DNA from: Leifsonia poae
Lineage (GTDB): Bacteria; Actinomycetota; Actinomycetes; Actinomycetales; Microbacteriaceae
Assembly (NCBI RefSeq): GCF_027921845.1
Contig: NZ_BSEN01000003.1
Coordinates: forward strand, 225,701-289,700
Direction: 5' to 3'
DNA: 64,000 nucleotides
Both the position numbers and the translations under genes were made by a program. Below, in pieces: positions 26,542 through 35,137 of this stretch; position 1 is the stretch's first letter, and every line of letters starts with the position of its first letter. Below the pieces are notes generated by a model that saw nothing but the letters and a program-made list of their open reading frames with translations, did no database searches and was not told the DNA's origin.

Positions 26542-27132
26542 ATGTCATCCGACCCGTTTCGCGTACTCGCCGTGTGCACCGGCAACATCTGCCGATCCCC
26601 CGCGACCGAGTTGCTGCTGGCGGCCGGCCTCTCCGATGACCCGCGATTCGACGTGAGCTCGGCCGGCACCCACGCCATGGCCGGCTGGCCGATCTCCCCG
26701 CCGATGGACGAACTGCTGGCCGATCTCGGCATCCCGAGCGACCGCTTCACCGCCCGGCAGGCGACCCGGTCGCTGCTCGCCGGATCCGACCTCATCCTCA
26801 CCGCGACGCGCGAGCACCGTGAGTGGGTCGTCGGCGAGCAGCCGCGCGCCCTCCGGCGCGTGTTCACCCTGACCGAGTTCGCCGACGCCGTGCGCGATCA
26901 CGGCGACACGAGCGGCACGCGCGGCATGTCAGCCGCGGAGCTCGTCGCGTGGGCGGCGGCGAACCGCCCGAGCGCGCGCATCGCCGACCTCGGATCCGTC
27001 ACCCGGCGCGGATATCTGGAGGGCGACATCCTCGATCCGTACGGGCGGGGACGCGCCGCGTATCACGCGTCTCTCGCCCAGATCGAGCCCCTGACCGCGT
27101 CGATCGGGAGGGCGTTGCGCGCGTCACGATGA
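26542..27132 (+). CDS. Low-molecular-weight protein tyrosine phosphatase (Wzb-like)
   Basis: A 196-aa enzyme with the P-loop VCTGNICRSP (Cys12, Arg18, C-x5-R-S) at the N terminus and the general-acid region GDILDPYGRG near residue 168. It should dephosphorylate the Tyr-rich tail of the BY-kinase encoded at 8704-10416, the cycle that controls EPS polymer length. It is longer than the usual ~150-160 residues because of an insertion between the P-loop domain and the DP motif (about 110-150). It lies in the EPS locus but in its own unit, divergent from the beta-helix gene. Confidence 0.93.
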   Translation: MSSDPFRVLAVCTGNICRSPATELLLAAGLSDDPRFDVSSAGTHAMAGWPISPPMDELLADLGIPSDRFTARQATRSLLAGSDLILTATREHREWVVGEQPRALRRVFTLTEFADAVRDHGDTSGTRGMSAAELVAWAAANRPSARIADLGSVTRRGYLEGDILDPYGRGRAAYHASLAQIEPLTASIGRALRASR

Positions 27133-27157
27133 ACTCCGGGTGACCGGCGGGCGAATC

Positions 27158-27176
27158 ATGAGTGACAAATACTCAT
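27158..27176. promoter_or_regulatory. Inverted repeat ATGAGT-N7-ACTCAT upstream of cytidylyltransferase
   Basis: Perfect 6-bp arms ATGAGT (27158-27163) and ACTCAT (27171-27176) with a 7-nt spacer. It lies 16 nt before the TGAG-N5-CTCA motif at 27192, so the gene may have a two-site operator. Confidence 0.4.
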
Positions 27177-27191
27177 TTACGGGCCAGAATA

Positions 27192-27207
27192 GGTGAGCAA
27201 ACCTCAA
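27192..27207 (+). promoter_or_regulatory. EPS promoter motif, site 4 (TGAG-N5-CTCA)
   Basis: GGTGAGCAAACCTCAA, with the extended GAATAGGTGAG at 27187-27197 identical to 957-967. It ends 19 nt before the cytidylyltransferase start and 5 nt before its AAAGGAG ribosome site. Confidence 0.45.
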
Positions 27208-27226
27208 CCCGTTAAAGGAGTAGCCC

Positions 27227-27685
27227 GTGACCCGACGCGTCGGCTATGCAGCGGGGGCGTTCGATCTGTTCCACATCGGACACCTCAACATCTTGAAACA
27301 CGCCAAGAGCGAGTGCGACTACCTGATCGCCGGTGTCGTCTCCGACGAGATGCTCCGGCTGACGAAAGGGATCGAACCCGTCATCCCGCTCGCCGAGCGG
27401 CTGGAGATCGTCTCGCACATCTCGTTCGTCGACGAGGCGGTCGCCGAGACCGTCCCCGACAAGCTCGACACCTGGCGCGAACTGCGATTCGACGTCTTCT
27501 TCAAGGGCGATGACTGGCGCGGCACCGAGAAGGGGCTGCGCCTGGAGCGCGAGTTCGCCGAGGTCGGCGTCGAGGTCGTGTATTTCCCGTACACGATGAG
27601 CACGTCGAGCACGACCCTTCGCCGCGCACTCGACGCGCTCAGCGCGTCCGCTGCTCCCGAGCGCCTCGAGGCCGCCGCGCACTGA
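27227..27685 (+). CDS. Cytidylyltransferase, glycerol-3-phosphate/TagD-like
   Basis: A 152-aa nucleotidyltransferase of the GCT family, which activates a phospho-alcohol with CTP to give a CDP-alcohol and pyrophosphate. It shows AGAFDLFHIGHLNIL with the HxGH motif (His16-His19), the KGDDW segment, and a TSSTTLRR stretch equivalent to the RxxGISTT nucleotide-binding motif. Length matches TagD. The GTG start at 27227 has an AAAGGAG ribosome site. With the CDP-alcohol transferase at 12556 it could supply a glycerol-phosphate-like decoration of the EPS; the true alcohol is unknown. Confidence 0.88.
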   Translation: MTRRVGYAAGAFDLFHIGHLNILKHAKSECDYLIAGVVSDEMLRLTKGIEPVIPLAERLEIVSHISFVDEAVAETVPDKLDTWRELRFDVFFKGDDWRGTEKGLRLEREFAEVGVEVVYFPYTMSTSSTTLRRALDALSASAAPERLEAAAH

Positions 27686-27713
27686 CCGTCTCTACGCGAG
27701 CGAGCCCTCTACC

Positions 27714-27795
27714 CAATCGAGTCCCTGCACGCAATCGAGTCCGAAGTTGCTGCCCCCGACACGCCGGACTGGGGTGCAAGAAGTTCGGACTCGAT
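27714..27795. repeat. Intergenic inverted repeat (ATCGAGTCCGAA family) between convergent genes
   Basis: ATCGAGTCCGAA (27734-27745) pairs with TTCGGACTCGAT (27784-27795). CAATCGAGTCC occurs twice as a direct repeat (27714-27724 and 27732-27742). The 12-mer AGTTCGGACTCG (27782-27793) recurs at 45068-45079. It could act as a bidirectional terminator or belong to a dispersed repeat family. Confidence 0.6.
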
Positions 27796-27800
27796 CGTAG

Positions 27801-28994
27801 TCAGGCGGGGAACTCGACCCCGCCGACCAGCACGAGCGCACGCGGTGGCGCCGCTACGAGCGCCTCGGGGACGTTCTGCGCGTCGACCAGCACGATGTCT
27901 GCGGGCGCGCCGACCACCAGGTCGTGAACGGGCCTGCCGACGAAGCCGGCGGCGTCGCTCGTCGCGAGGCGTACGGCCGCGGTCAGCTCGTCGTCGCGGC
28001 GGGCGCCGCTGAGCTGCGCCAGCCGCGTCGCCAGGCGCAGGAGGTCGCCGTCGCCGTACGGACCCCAGAGATCGCGGATGCCGTCCGTTCCCAGCCCGAC
28101 CGGGATGCCCGCCTCCCGGAGCGATCCGAGCGGCAGCCGGGGCGCATTGATCGGCGCGACGGTCGTGAGCGAGACGCGCGCCTCGCGCATCCCGTCGATC
28201 AGCTGCTGCTGCCGTGCAGCGGAGAGCTCGCCGATCGCGAAGCCGTGAGCCACGTTGACGCGGCCGGCGAGTCCCGTCGCACGGGTGCGCTCGATGATGA
28301 GCTCGTACTCGAACGCCCCGAGCTCCCCGCCGTCGTGCAGGTGGATGTCGATCCCCACGCCGCGCCGGTCGGCGATGTCGAACAAAGCGTCGAGCTGGCC
28401 GACGGGGTCACGGTCGATCGATGCGGGATCGAGGCCGCCGATGTGCTCGGCTCCCTCGGCGGCCGCCCGGTCGAGCAGGTCGAGCACGCCGGGACGCCGC
28501 AGCACGCCGTCCTGGGGGAACGCCACGATCTCGAGCGCGACCGGGACGCCGAGCGACGCGACGGCCTCGCGGACGATCCGGATGCCGTCGAGCCCGACGC
28601 CGAGGTCCACGTCGACGTGCGAGCGGAAGGCCGTCGTCCCTTGCGCCACCAGGGCGCGTAGCAGGGCCGACGTGCTGGCCGTGCTCGGGATGCCCAGCTC
28701 GTCGCGGTGGGCGCGCTCGTGCGCGATGCGCCCCTGCGTGGTCGCCTCGCCGCCGTACGGCACCCACGGCCGGCCCCACCAGCTCTTGTCGAGGTGCGCG
28801 TGCGCGTTGACGAACCCGGGGAGCGCCAGCATTCCGTCGCCCTCGATGAACTGCGTGCCGGGGTCGCCCGAGAAGGACTCCGCGGCCGCATAGTCGGTCT
28901 CGACCGCATCGACCGCGACGATGCGGCCATCGGCGATCCTCAGATCGGAGGCGGCGCCGCCCCACGGGCGCACGTTGCGGAGGACCGTCTGCAT
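27801..28994 (-). CDS. Amidohydrolase, cytosine deaminase-like metal-dependent hydrolase
   Basis: A 397-aa amidohydrolase-superfamily enzyme. Metal-binding motifs are GFVNAHAHLDKSWWG (HxH), FRSHVDVD, IHLHDGG, VNVAHGFA, and the late Asp in GLGTDGIRDLW. The HAHLDK pattern and the GTDGIRD ending resemble cytosine/isoguanine deaminases such as CodA, so a cyclic amide or aminopyrimidine substrate is likely. I chose the ATG at 28994 (AGGTGA upstream); a GTG at 29003 directly after the previous stop is an alternative. It follows the proline iminopeptidase gene closely and probably shares its transcript. Confidence 0.85.
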   Translation of the reverse strand: MQTVLRNVRPWGGAASDLRIADGRIVAVDAVETDYAAAESFSGDPGTQFIEGDGMLALPGFVNAHAHLDKSWWGRPWVPYGGEATTQGRIAHERAHRDELGIPSTASTSALLRALVAQGTTAFRSHVDVDLGVGLDGIRIVREAVASLGVPVALEIVAFPQDGVLRRPGVLDLLDRAAAEGAEHIGGLDPASIDRDPVGQLDALFDIADRRGVGIDIHLHDGGELGAFEYELIIERTRATGLAGRVNVAHGFAIGELSAARQQQLIDGMREARVSLTTVAPINAPRLPLGSLREAGIPVGLGTDGIRDLWGPYGDGDLLRLATRLAQLSGARRDDELTAAVRLATSDAAGFVGRPVHDLVVGAPADIVLVDAQNVPEALVAAPPRALVLVGGVEFPA

Positions 28995-29003
28995 CGGCGT
29001 CAC

Positions 29004-29957
29004 CTACGCGAACCGGTCGGTCGCCTCGATGAGCGCGTCCAGGATGCCCGGCTCGTCGAAGGCGTGACCCGCATCGGGGATCATCCGGAACTCGGCCTCC
29101 GGCCACGCCCGGTGCAGGTCCCAGGCGGTCATCGGCGGCGTGCACGCGTCATAGCGGCCCTGCACGATGACGGCGGGGATGCCGCGGAGCTTCTCCGCGT
29201 CGCGGATGAGCTGCCCCTCCTCCCACCAGCCGCCGTGCATGAAGTAGTGGTTCTCGATGCGCGCGAAGGCGACCGCGTACTTCTCCTCGGTGAACGACTC
29301 CACGACATCCGGACGCGGGAGCAGCGTGATCGTCGACGACTCCCAGCGCGACCAGGCGACCGCGGCCGGACCGTGCACCGCGGGATCCGGATCGTTCAGC
29401 AGCCTGCTGTACGCCCGGATGAGGTGCCCGCGCTCGGCCTCGGGGACCGGTTCGAGGAACCCTTCCCAGAGGTCGGGGAAGAGCGCGGCGGCGCCGCCCT
29501 CGTAGAACCACTCGAGCTCGACGCGACGCAGCGTGAAGATGCCGCGCAGCACCAGCTCGGTCACGCGATCCGGATGCGTCTCGGCGTACACGAGCGCGAG
29601 CGAGCTCCCCCACGAGCCGCCGAAGACCATCCACCGCTCGACCCCGAGATGCTCCCGCAGCTTCTCGATGTCGGCGACGAGGTGCCACGTGGTGTTGGCG
29701 CTCAGGTCGGCATCCGGGTCGCTGGCGTGGGGCAGGCTGCGCCCGCAGTTGCGCTGGTCGAAGAGCACGATGCGGTACTTCTGCGGGTCGAAGGCCCGGC
29801 GCTGGTTGGGTGTGGTGCCGCCGCCGGGACCGCCGTGCAGGAACACGACGGGCTTGCCGTCGGGGTTGCCGCTCGTCTCCCAGTAGATCTGCTGGCCGTC
29901 ACCGACGTCGAGCAGGCCGGAGGCGTACGGTTCGATTTCCGGATAGAACGTTCGCAT
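29004..29957 (-). CDS. pip: Proline iminopeptidase (alpha/beta hydrolase)
   Basis: A 317-aa peptidase releasing N-terminal proline from peptides. The S33 family features are complete: FLHGGPGGG oxyanion loop, FDQRNCGRSLPH, GGSWGSSLAL with the nucleophilic Ser, GRYDACTPP with the catalytic Asp, and DAGHAF with the catalytic His. Length is typical. A TAGTGT -10-like element lies exactly 6 nt before the ATG, so the transcript may be leaderless. Confidence 0.95.
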   Translation of the reverse strand: MRTFYPEIEPYASGLLDVGDGQQIYWETSGNPDGKPVVFLHGGPGGGTTPNQRRAFDPQKYRIVLFDQRNCGRSLPHASDPDADLSANTTWHLVADIEKLREHLGVERWMVFGGSWGSSLALVYAETHPDRVTELVLRGIFTLRRVELEWFYEGGAAALFPDLWEGFLEPVPEAERGHLIRAYSRLLNDPDPAVHGPAAVAWSRWESSTITLLPRPDVVESFTEEKYAVAFARIENHYFMHGGWWEEGQLIRDAEKLRGIPAVIVQGRYDACTPPMTAWDLHRAWPEAEFRMIPDAGHAFDEPGILDALIEATDRFA

Positions 29958-29963
29958 CCCTCG

Positions 29964-29969
29964 ACACTA
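29964..29969 (-). promoter_or_regulatory. Leaderless -10 element of pip
   Basis: On the minus strand TAGTGT, with 6 nt to the ATG at 29957. It fits the actinobacterial TANNNT -10 consensus; no clear -35 was seen. Confidence 0.45.
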
Positions 29970-29990
29970 CGGCCGGCGCTCCCCGCACGG

Positions 29991-30878
29991 CTAGAGCGAT
30001 GCTGCCGGCACCGAGAACGTGTCGCACGCCTTCGCGCCGGAGCCGAAGCCCCGCGTGAACCACGCCTGCCGCTGGGCGCTCGAGCCGTGGGTCCAGGTGT
30101 CCTGCCGCACCTGTCCGCCCGATGCGCTCTGGATGCGGTCGTCGCCGACGGCCGACGCCGCGTTCAGCGCATCCGCGATCTGCGCTTTCGTGATCGGCTG
30201 CAGGAAGCGCACCCCGTTCGGGCTTGTGGTGCTGGAGGCGGCCGCTGCCCAGGCGCCCGCGAAGCAGTCGGCCTGCAGTTCGAGCCGCACGCTGTCGGAA
30301 GCCGCACCCGTGGCCTTGCTGGGGTGGTCGGTCATGATGCCGCCGATGTTCTGGATGTGATGCCCCCACTCGTGCGCGACCACGTACATCTCGGCCAGCG
30401 GACCACCGCTCGCTCCGAACTGGCTGCGCAGCTGGTCGTAGAAGGCCGTGTCGACGTAGATGGTCTCGTCGGGCGGGCAGTAGAACGGGCCCGTCGAGCT
30501 GGAGGCCGCGCCGCATCCGGTCGTCGTCGACCCGGTGAACAGCTCGAACCCGGGTGAATGGTACGCACCGCCCAGGGCCGGCATCTCCGAGGTCCAGTAC
30601 GTCTCCAGCGAAGCCGCGGCGCCCTTCATCCGGCAGTCGATGTTCGCGTTCGCGTCGGCGCCGGTCAAGCAGGTCTCGAGCTGGTCGCCCGTGCCGATCT
30701 GCTGGGTCTGGCCCTGCGTGCCACCGCCGGCGAGTTGGGTGAGGTCGACTCCGAGCAGCTGGGAGACGAGGAAGATCAGCACCGCTCCGACGCCGACACC
30801 TCCCGCCGCGATCCCGGCGGTGCGCCCGCGTCGTCTGACTTTGCCGCCGCTGATGTCGGCGTTCGGATCGAACGTCAT
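29991..30878 (-). CDS. Membrane-anchored neutral zinc metallopeptidase (YpfJ family)
   Basis: A 295-aa protein with a short N-terminal cytoplasmic part (MTFDPNADISGGKVRRRGR), one transmembrane helix (about 21-42), and an extracellular metallopeptidase domain. The domain has the zinc motif VVAHEWGHHIQN (HExxH variant HEWGH) and the downstream LELQADCFAGAW, as in the YpfJ/KPN_00201 family. CPPDETIYVDTAFYDQL is another family segment. The substrate is unknown. It is divergent from mdh, and a TACGGT element at 30886-30891 lies 7 nt upstream of the ATG. Confidence 0.92.
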   Translation of the reverse strand: MTFDPNADISGGKVRRRGRTAGIAAGGVGVGAVLIFLVSQLLGVDLTQLAGGGTQGQTQQIGTGDQLETCLTGADANANIDCRMKGAAASLETYWTSEMPALGGAYHSPGFELFTGSTTTGCGAASSSTGPFYCPPDETIYVDTAFYDQLRSQFGASGGPLAEMYVVAHEWGHHIQNIGGIMTDHPSKATGAASDSVRLELQADCFAGAWAAAASSTTSPNGVRFLQPITKAQIADALNAASAVGDDRIQSASGGQVRQDTWTHGSSAQRQAWFTRGFGSGAKACDTFSVPAASL

Positions 30879-30974
30879 GCACGCCACCGTAGTCTCACAG
30901 CAGAGCATCCGGAACGGGGCCGGAGTCACGAAAGACGCACGGAATCCGCCCGACGATGACCGGATGCCGCGGCA

Positions 30975-31988
<1,014 letters not shown>

Positions 31989-32003
31989 GCGGGCGACGAC
32001 GAA

Positions 32004-32052
32004 GGGTCCCGACGCGCCGGGTCACCGGAATGGTGGCGGCGTGCCGGGACCC
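32004..32052. terminator. Hairpin terminator between mdh and acyl-CoA oxidase genes
   Basis: A 15-nt arm GGGTCCCGACGCGCC (32004-32018) pairs with 32038-32052 with two mismatches, between convergent genes. There is no clear T run. Confidence 0.65.
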
Positions 32053-32062
32053 CTCGATCGCG

Positions 32063-34186
32063 CTAGCGCTTCTTGGTCTTGAGGGACTTCTCGTCGACGG
32101 GCGCGGTGCCGTTCGCGCGCTGCTCGGCGTAGTACGCGCGGGCCTCCGACTGACGCTCGGCCTCGGCACCGGTGGCGATCTTCGCGCGCACCAGCTCCGG
32201 GCCGTACCCGAAGGCGTCGACCAGGTCGACCGCGTGCGGCCGGATGCGCGTGATCAGCCGGTCGATGTAGGCGGTCACGGCCTGAGCGCGCTGCGGCGAC
32301 AGGCGACCGTGGATGAGGTACCAGGCCGCGTGCTTCTCGATCAGCCCGAAGCCGAACAGGTCGCGCAGCCAGGTGAGCACCTGGCGCGTACCGGCGTCCG
32401 TCGTGTTCTCGAGCGCATCGGTGAACGCCTCCCACTGCAGCAGCTCGGCGTGCGCCCTTGCCGCTTCGATGAGCTCGTTCTGCTGCGAGTTGAAGAGGTC
32501 GGCCGCGGCCTTCTTGCTCAGCTTGGAGGCCGAACGGAGGCGGCCGCCGATCTCGCCGATCATGGTCGCGACACGGTCGGTGAGCAGCTCGCGCTGCGTG
32601 CTCGGCTCCTGCAGCCAGTTGACCGCACGGGCGGTCGAGCCGAAGTCCTTGACGGTCTGGGCCACGCTGCGCAGGCCCGTTCCGTGGTAGGCCTTGCCCG
32701 CCGCCTGCGTGACGACGTAGCGGGCGAGCGCTCCCGCATCCGCCTTCGCGAACTTGCGGCTGAAGTCGGTCAGCAGGCGCTTGGCGACGAGCTGCAGCAG
32801 CACGTTGTTGTCACCCTCGAACGTCACATAGACGTCGAGGTCGGAGCGCAGCGAGGTGAGCCGGTTCTCGGTGAGGAAGCCGGCGCCGCCGCAGGCCTCG
32901 CGGGCCTCCTGCAGCGTGTCCAGGGCGTGCCAGGTCGAGAGGGGCTTCAACGCCGCGGCGATCGTCTCGAGATCCTGACGGTCGGCATCCGTGTCGGTGC
33001 GGCCGCTGAAGACGTCGTCGAACTTGCGCAGGAAGACCTCGTGCGCGAAACCGGCCGCGTAGGTCGTCGCGAGAAGCGGGAAGAGCCGGCGCTGGTGGCG
33101 CTGGTAGTCGAGGATGACCTCCTCGTCGGAGTCGCTGCCCGCGGTGAACTGACGGCGCTCGCTGCCGTACGTGATCGCGATCTTGAGGCCGATCTTCGCC
33201 GCGTTCACGGCGGAGCCGTCGAGCGACACACGACCCTGCACGAGGGTGCCGAGCATCGTGAAGAAGCGGCGTCCCGGGCTGTCGATCGACGAGCTGTAGG
33301 TGCCGTCCTCCGCCACGTCGCCGTACTTGTTGAGCAGGTCGGTGCGGGGGATGCGCACGCCGGTGAAGTGCAGCCGGCCGTTGTCGATGCCGTTCAGGCC
33401 GCCCTTGAGGCCGTCGTCCTCTCCGCCGATGCCCGGCAGGAACGCGCCGTCGGCATCGCGGATCGGCACGTAGAAGGCGTGCACGCCGTGGTTCACGCCC
33501 TTGGTGATGAGCTGCGCGAACACCGTGGCGGCGATGCCGTCCTTGGCCGCGTTGCCGAGGTAGTCCTTCCACGCCCCGCGGAACGGGGTGTCGATGACGA
33601 ACTCCTGCGTCTCCGGGTCGTAGGTGGCGGTGGTCGCAACGCTCGCGACGTCCGAGCCGTGGCCGGTCTCCGTCATCGCGAAGGCGCCGGGCACGTCGAG
33701 CGACATGATGCCGGGCAGGTACTTCTTGTGGTGGTACTCCGTGCCGAGCTGCATGACGGCGGCGCCGAACAGGCCCCACTGCACACCCGACTTGATCTGC
33801 AGCGACGGGTCGGCTGCGACGAGCTCCTCGAAGCCGGCGATGTTGCCGCCGTTGTCCTCACCCCCACCGACGCTCTTCGGGAAGGCGCGGTGCACCTGGC
33901 CGTCCTCGACGAGCAGTTTGAGCTGCTCGAACGTGCGGGCCCGCTGGTCGGCGAGACTCAGTCCCTCCACCTTCTGCAGCTCGGGCCGGCTCGACAGGGC
34001 ACGCGACGCGAGCCGGATGTCGGCCCAGTCGCCCAGCAGTTGGCGGCCGAGCGCCTCGACATCGACCTTCGGAGCCGGGCCGGCCGGTGCGGTGGTCGGC
34101 GTGGTGGCCTTCGGGCCTGCGGCGGATGCGGCGGACGTTGTGGACGTAGTGGACGACGGCGTGGTGCGCGCGGCGGTATCAACCAT
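32063..34186 (-). CDS. Acyl-CoA oxidase / acyl-CoA dehydrogenase family protein
   Basis: A 707-aa flavoprotein with the architecture of peroxisomal-type acyl-CoA oxidases. It has an extra N-terminal region, an FAD-binding core with FAMTETGHGSDVASVAT and RIPRTDLLNKYGDV, and a long C-terminal ACOX domain including ACGGAGFLTENRL. It should oxidise fatty acyl-CoA to enoyl-CoA in beta-oxidation. The first ~45 residues are Thr/Ser/Ala/Pro-rich and probably unstructured. The start has AGAGGAA upstream. It is monocistronic, divergent from an ArsR regulator gene. Confidence 0.93.
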   Translation of the reverse strand: MVDTAARTTPSSTTSTTSAASAAGPKATTPTTAPAGPAPKVDVEALGRQLLGDWADIRLASRALSSRPELQKVEGLSLADQRARTFEQLKLLVEDGQVHRAFPKSVGGGEDNGGNIAGFEELVAADPSLQIKSGVQWGLFGAAVMQLGTEYHHKKYLPGIMSLDVPGAFAMTETGHGSDVASVATTATYDPETQEFVIDTPFRGAWKDYLGNAAKDGIAATVFAQLITKGVNHGVHAFYVPIRDADGAFLPGIGGEDDGLKGGLNGIDNGRLHFTGVRIPRTDLLNKYGDVAEDGTYSSSIDSPGRRFFTMLGTLVQGRVSLDGSAVNAAKIGLKIAITYGSERRQFTAGSDSDEEVILDYQRHQRRLFPLLATTYAAGFAHEVFLRKFDDVFSGRTDTDADRQDLETIAAALKPLSTWHALDTLQEAREACGGAGFLTENRLTSLRSDLDVYVTFEGDNNVLLQLVAKRLLTDFSRKFAKADAGALARYVVTQAAGKAYHGTGLRSVAQTVKDFGSTARAVNWLQEPSTQRELLTDRVATMIGEIGGRLRSASKLSKKAAADLFNSQQNELIEAARAHAELLQWEAFTDALENTTDAGTRQVLTWLRDLFGFGLIEKHAAWYLIHGRLSPQRAQAVTAYIDRLITRIRPHAVDLVDAFGYGPELVRAKIATGAEAERQSEARAYYAEQRANGTAPVDEKSLKTKKR

Positions 34187-34357
34187 GAGCGTTCCTCTTC
34201 GATCTCGCGGGGGACCTCGTTACGCTACGTCCGCTCGCTGCGAACGCGAAGCCGTCGGTGTCCGGCCTACAAATCGCGCTCGGCTGCGCCGCGGGCCGAC
34301 TGTGGAATGCTCCAATTCGAGCACAGCCGGTTGTGCCCCTGTCCACAATCCGCAATA

Positions 34358-34375
34358 CTTAACCATATGGTTGAG
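34358..34375. promoter_or_regulatory. Palindromic operator overlapping the ArsR start codon
   Basis: AACCATATGGTT (34361-34372) is a perfect 12-bp palindrome, extendable to 18 bp with a single mismatched pair. It contains the ATG of the ArsR gene (34367-34369) and touches the candidate -10 TACTTA (34356-34361). Autorepression by the ArsR protein is inferred. Confidence 0.55.
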
Positions 34376-34696
34376 CTTTTGCAGCGGGACGTGGATGCGA
34401 TCTTCCGCGCCCTTGCCGACCAGACCCGGCGCGACATCGTCGAGCGGCTGCGCGGCGGCGAGGCGACAGTCACCGCGCTGGCGCGACCGCATCCGATGAG
34501 CTTGGCCGCCTTCGTCAAGCACCTGGGGGTGCTGGAATCGGCCGGCCTGCTGACCAGCGACAAGCGGGGTCGCGAGCGCTGGTGCCGCCTGACTCCGGAG
34601 GCGCTCCGACCCGCCGAGCAATGGATGCGCACCTACGGCGAGTTCTGGAACGACCGCCTCGACGCGCTCGAGAACCATCTGGAGGAGAACCCGTGA
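34367..34696 (+). CDS. ArsR-family winged-helix regulator (SRPBCC-associated)
   Basis: A 109-aa single-domain repressor: ALADQTRRDIVERLRGGEATVTALARP then MSLAAFVKHLGVLESAGLLTSDKRGRERWCRL, the helix-turn-helix and wing of ArsR. There are no metal-binding Cys pairs, so it probably senses something other than metal. It is coupled by a 4-nt overlap to an AHSA1/SRPBCC gene, the typical pairing for this subgroup. No ribosome site precedes the ATG and the -10-like TACTTA ends 5 nt before it, so the mRNA is probably leaderless. Confidence 0.92.
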   Translation: MVELLQRDVDAIFRALADQTRRDIVERLRGGEATVTALARPHPMSLAAFVKHLGVLESAGLLTSDKRGRERWCRLTPEALRPAEQWMRTYGEFWNDRLDALENHLEENP

Positions 34697-35106
34697 CCAG
34701 CATCGAACTCACTCGCACCCTCGCAGTCGATCGCGAGCGCGTCTGGCGCGCGTTCACCGAGACCGACGACTTCGTGTCGTGGTTCTGGCCGCCGCGCTTC
34801 GAGAGCACGGGACGGATCGACGCCACGGTCGGCGGCGCCTGGAGCATCGCGTCCACGGTGACCGGGATGGGCGTCTCGGGCGTCTTCGCTGCGGTCGACG
34901 AGCCGGAGCGCCTGGTCTTCACCTGGAGGTGGGACGGCGACGACGAGGAGACGCTCGTCACGATCACCCTGCTGCCGGCGACTGACGGAGGGACGCTGCT
35001 CACCGTGCTGCACGAGCGGTTCACTGACGACGAACAGGCCCGGTCGCACGCCGAGGGATGGTCCGACTGTCTCGATCGGCTCGACTACCTCCAAACAACT
35101 GTTTGA
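34693..35106 (+). CDS. SRPBCC (AHSA1/START-like) domain protein
   Basis: A 137-aa hydrophobic-ligand-binding fold: IELTRTLAVDRERVWRAFTETDDFVSWFWPPRFE at the N terminus, GGAWSI, and FTDDEQARSHAEGWSDCLDRLDYL at the C-terminal helix. These proteins bind small hydrophobic molecules, and their partner ArsR regulators control them. The GTG at 34693 overlaps the previous stop. Its final codons overlap the operator and promoter of the next gene. Confidence 0.92.
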   Translation: MTSIELTRTLAVDRERVWRAFTETDDFVSWFWPPRFESTGRIDATVGGAWSIASTVTGMGVSGVFAAVDEPERLVFTWRWDGDDEETLVTITLLPATDGGTLLTVLHERFTDDEQARSHAEGWSDCLDRLDYLQTTV

Positions 35107-35131
35107 CAGTTGATCGCTCATCGGCCACACT
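35092..35131 (+). promoter_or_regulatory. Leaderless promoter and overlapping operator of the second ArsR-type regulator
   Basis: A consensus -35 TTGACA (35103-35108), 17-nt spacer, and -10 CACACT (35126-35131) stand 6 nt before the GTG at 35138. AACTGT-ttg-ACAGTT (35097-35111) is a perfect inverted repeat covering the -35, and CAAACA (35092-35097)/TGTTTG (35100-35105) is another. This strongly suggests autorepression. Confidence 0.65.
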
Positions 35132-35137
35132 GAGGCC

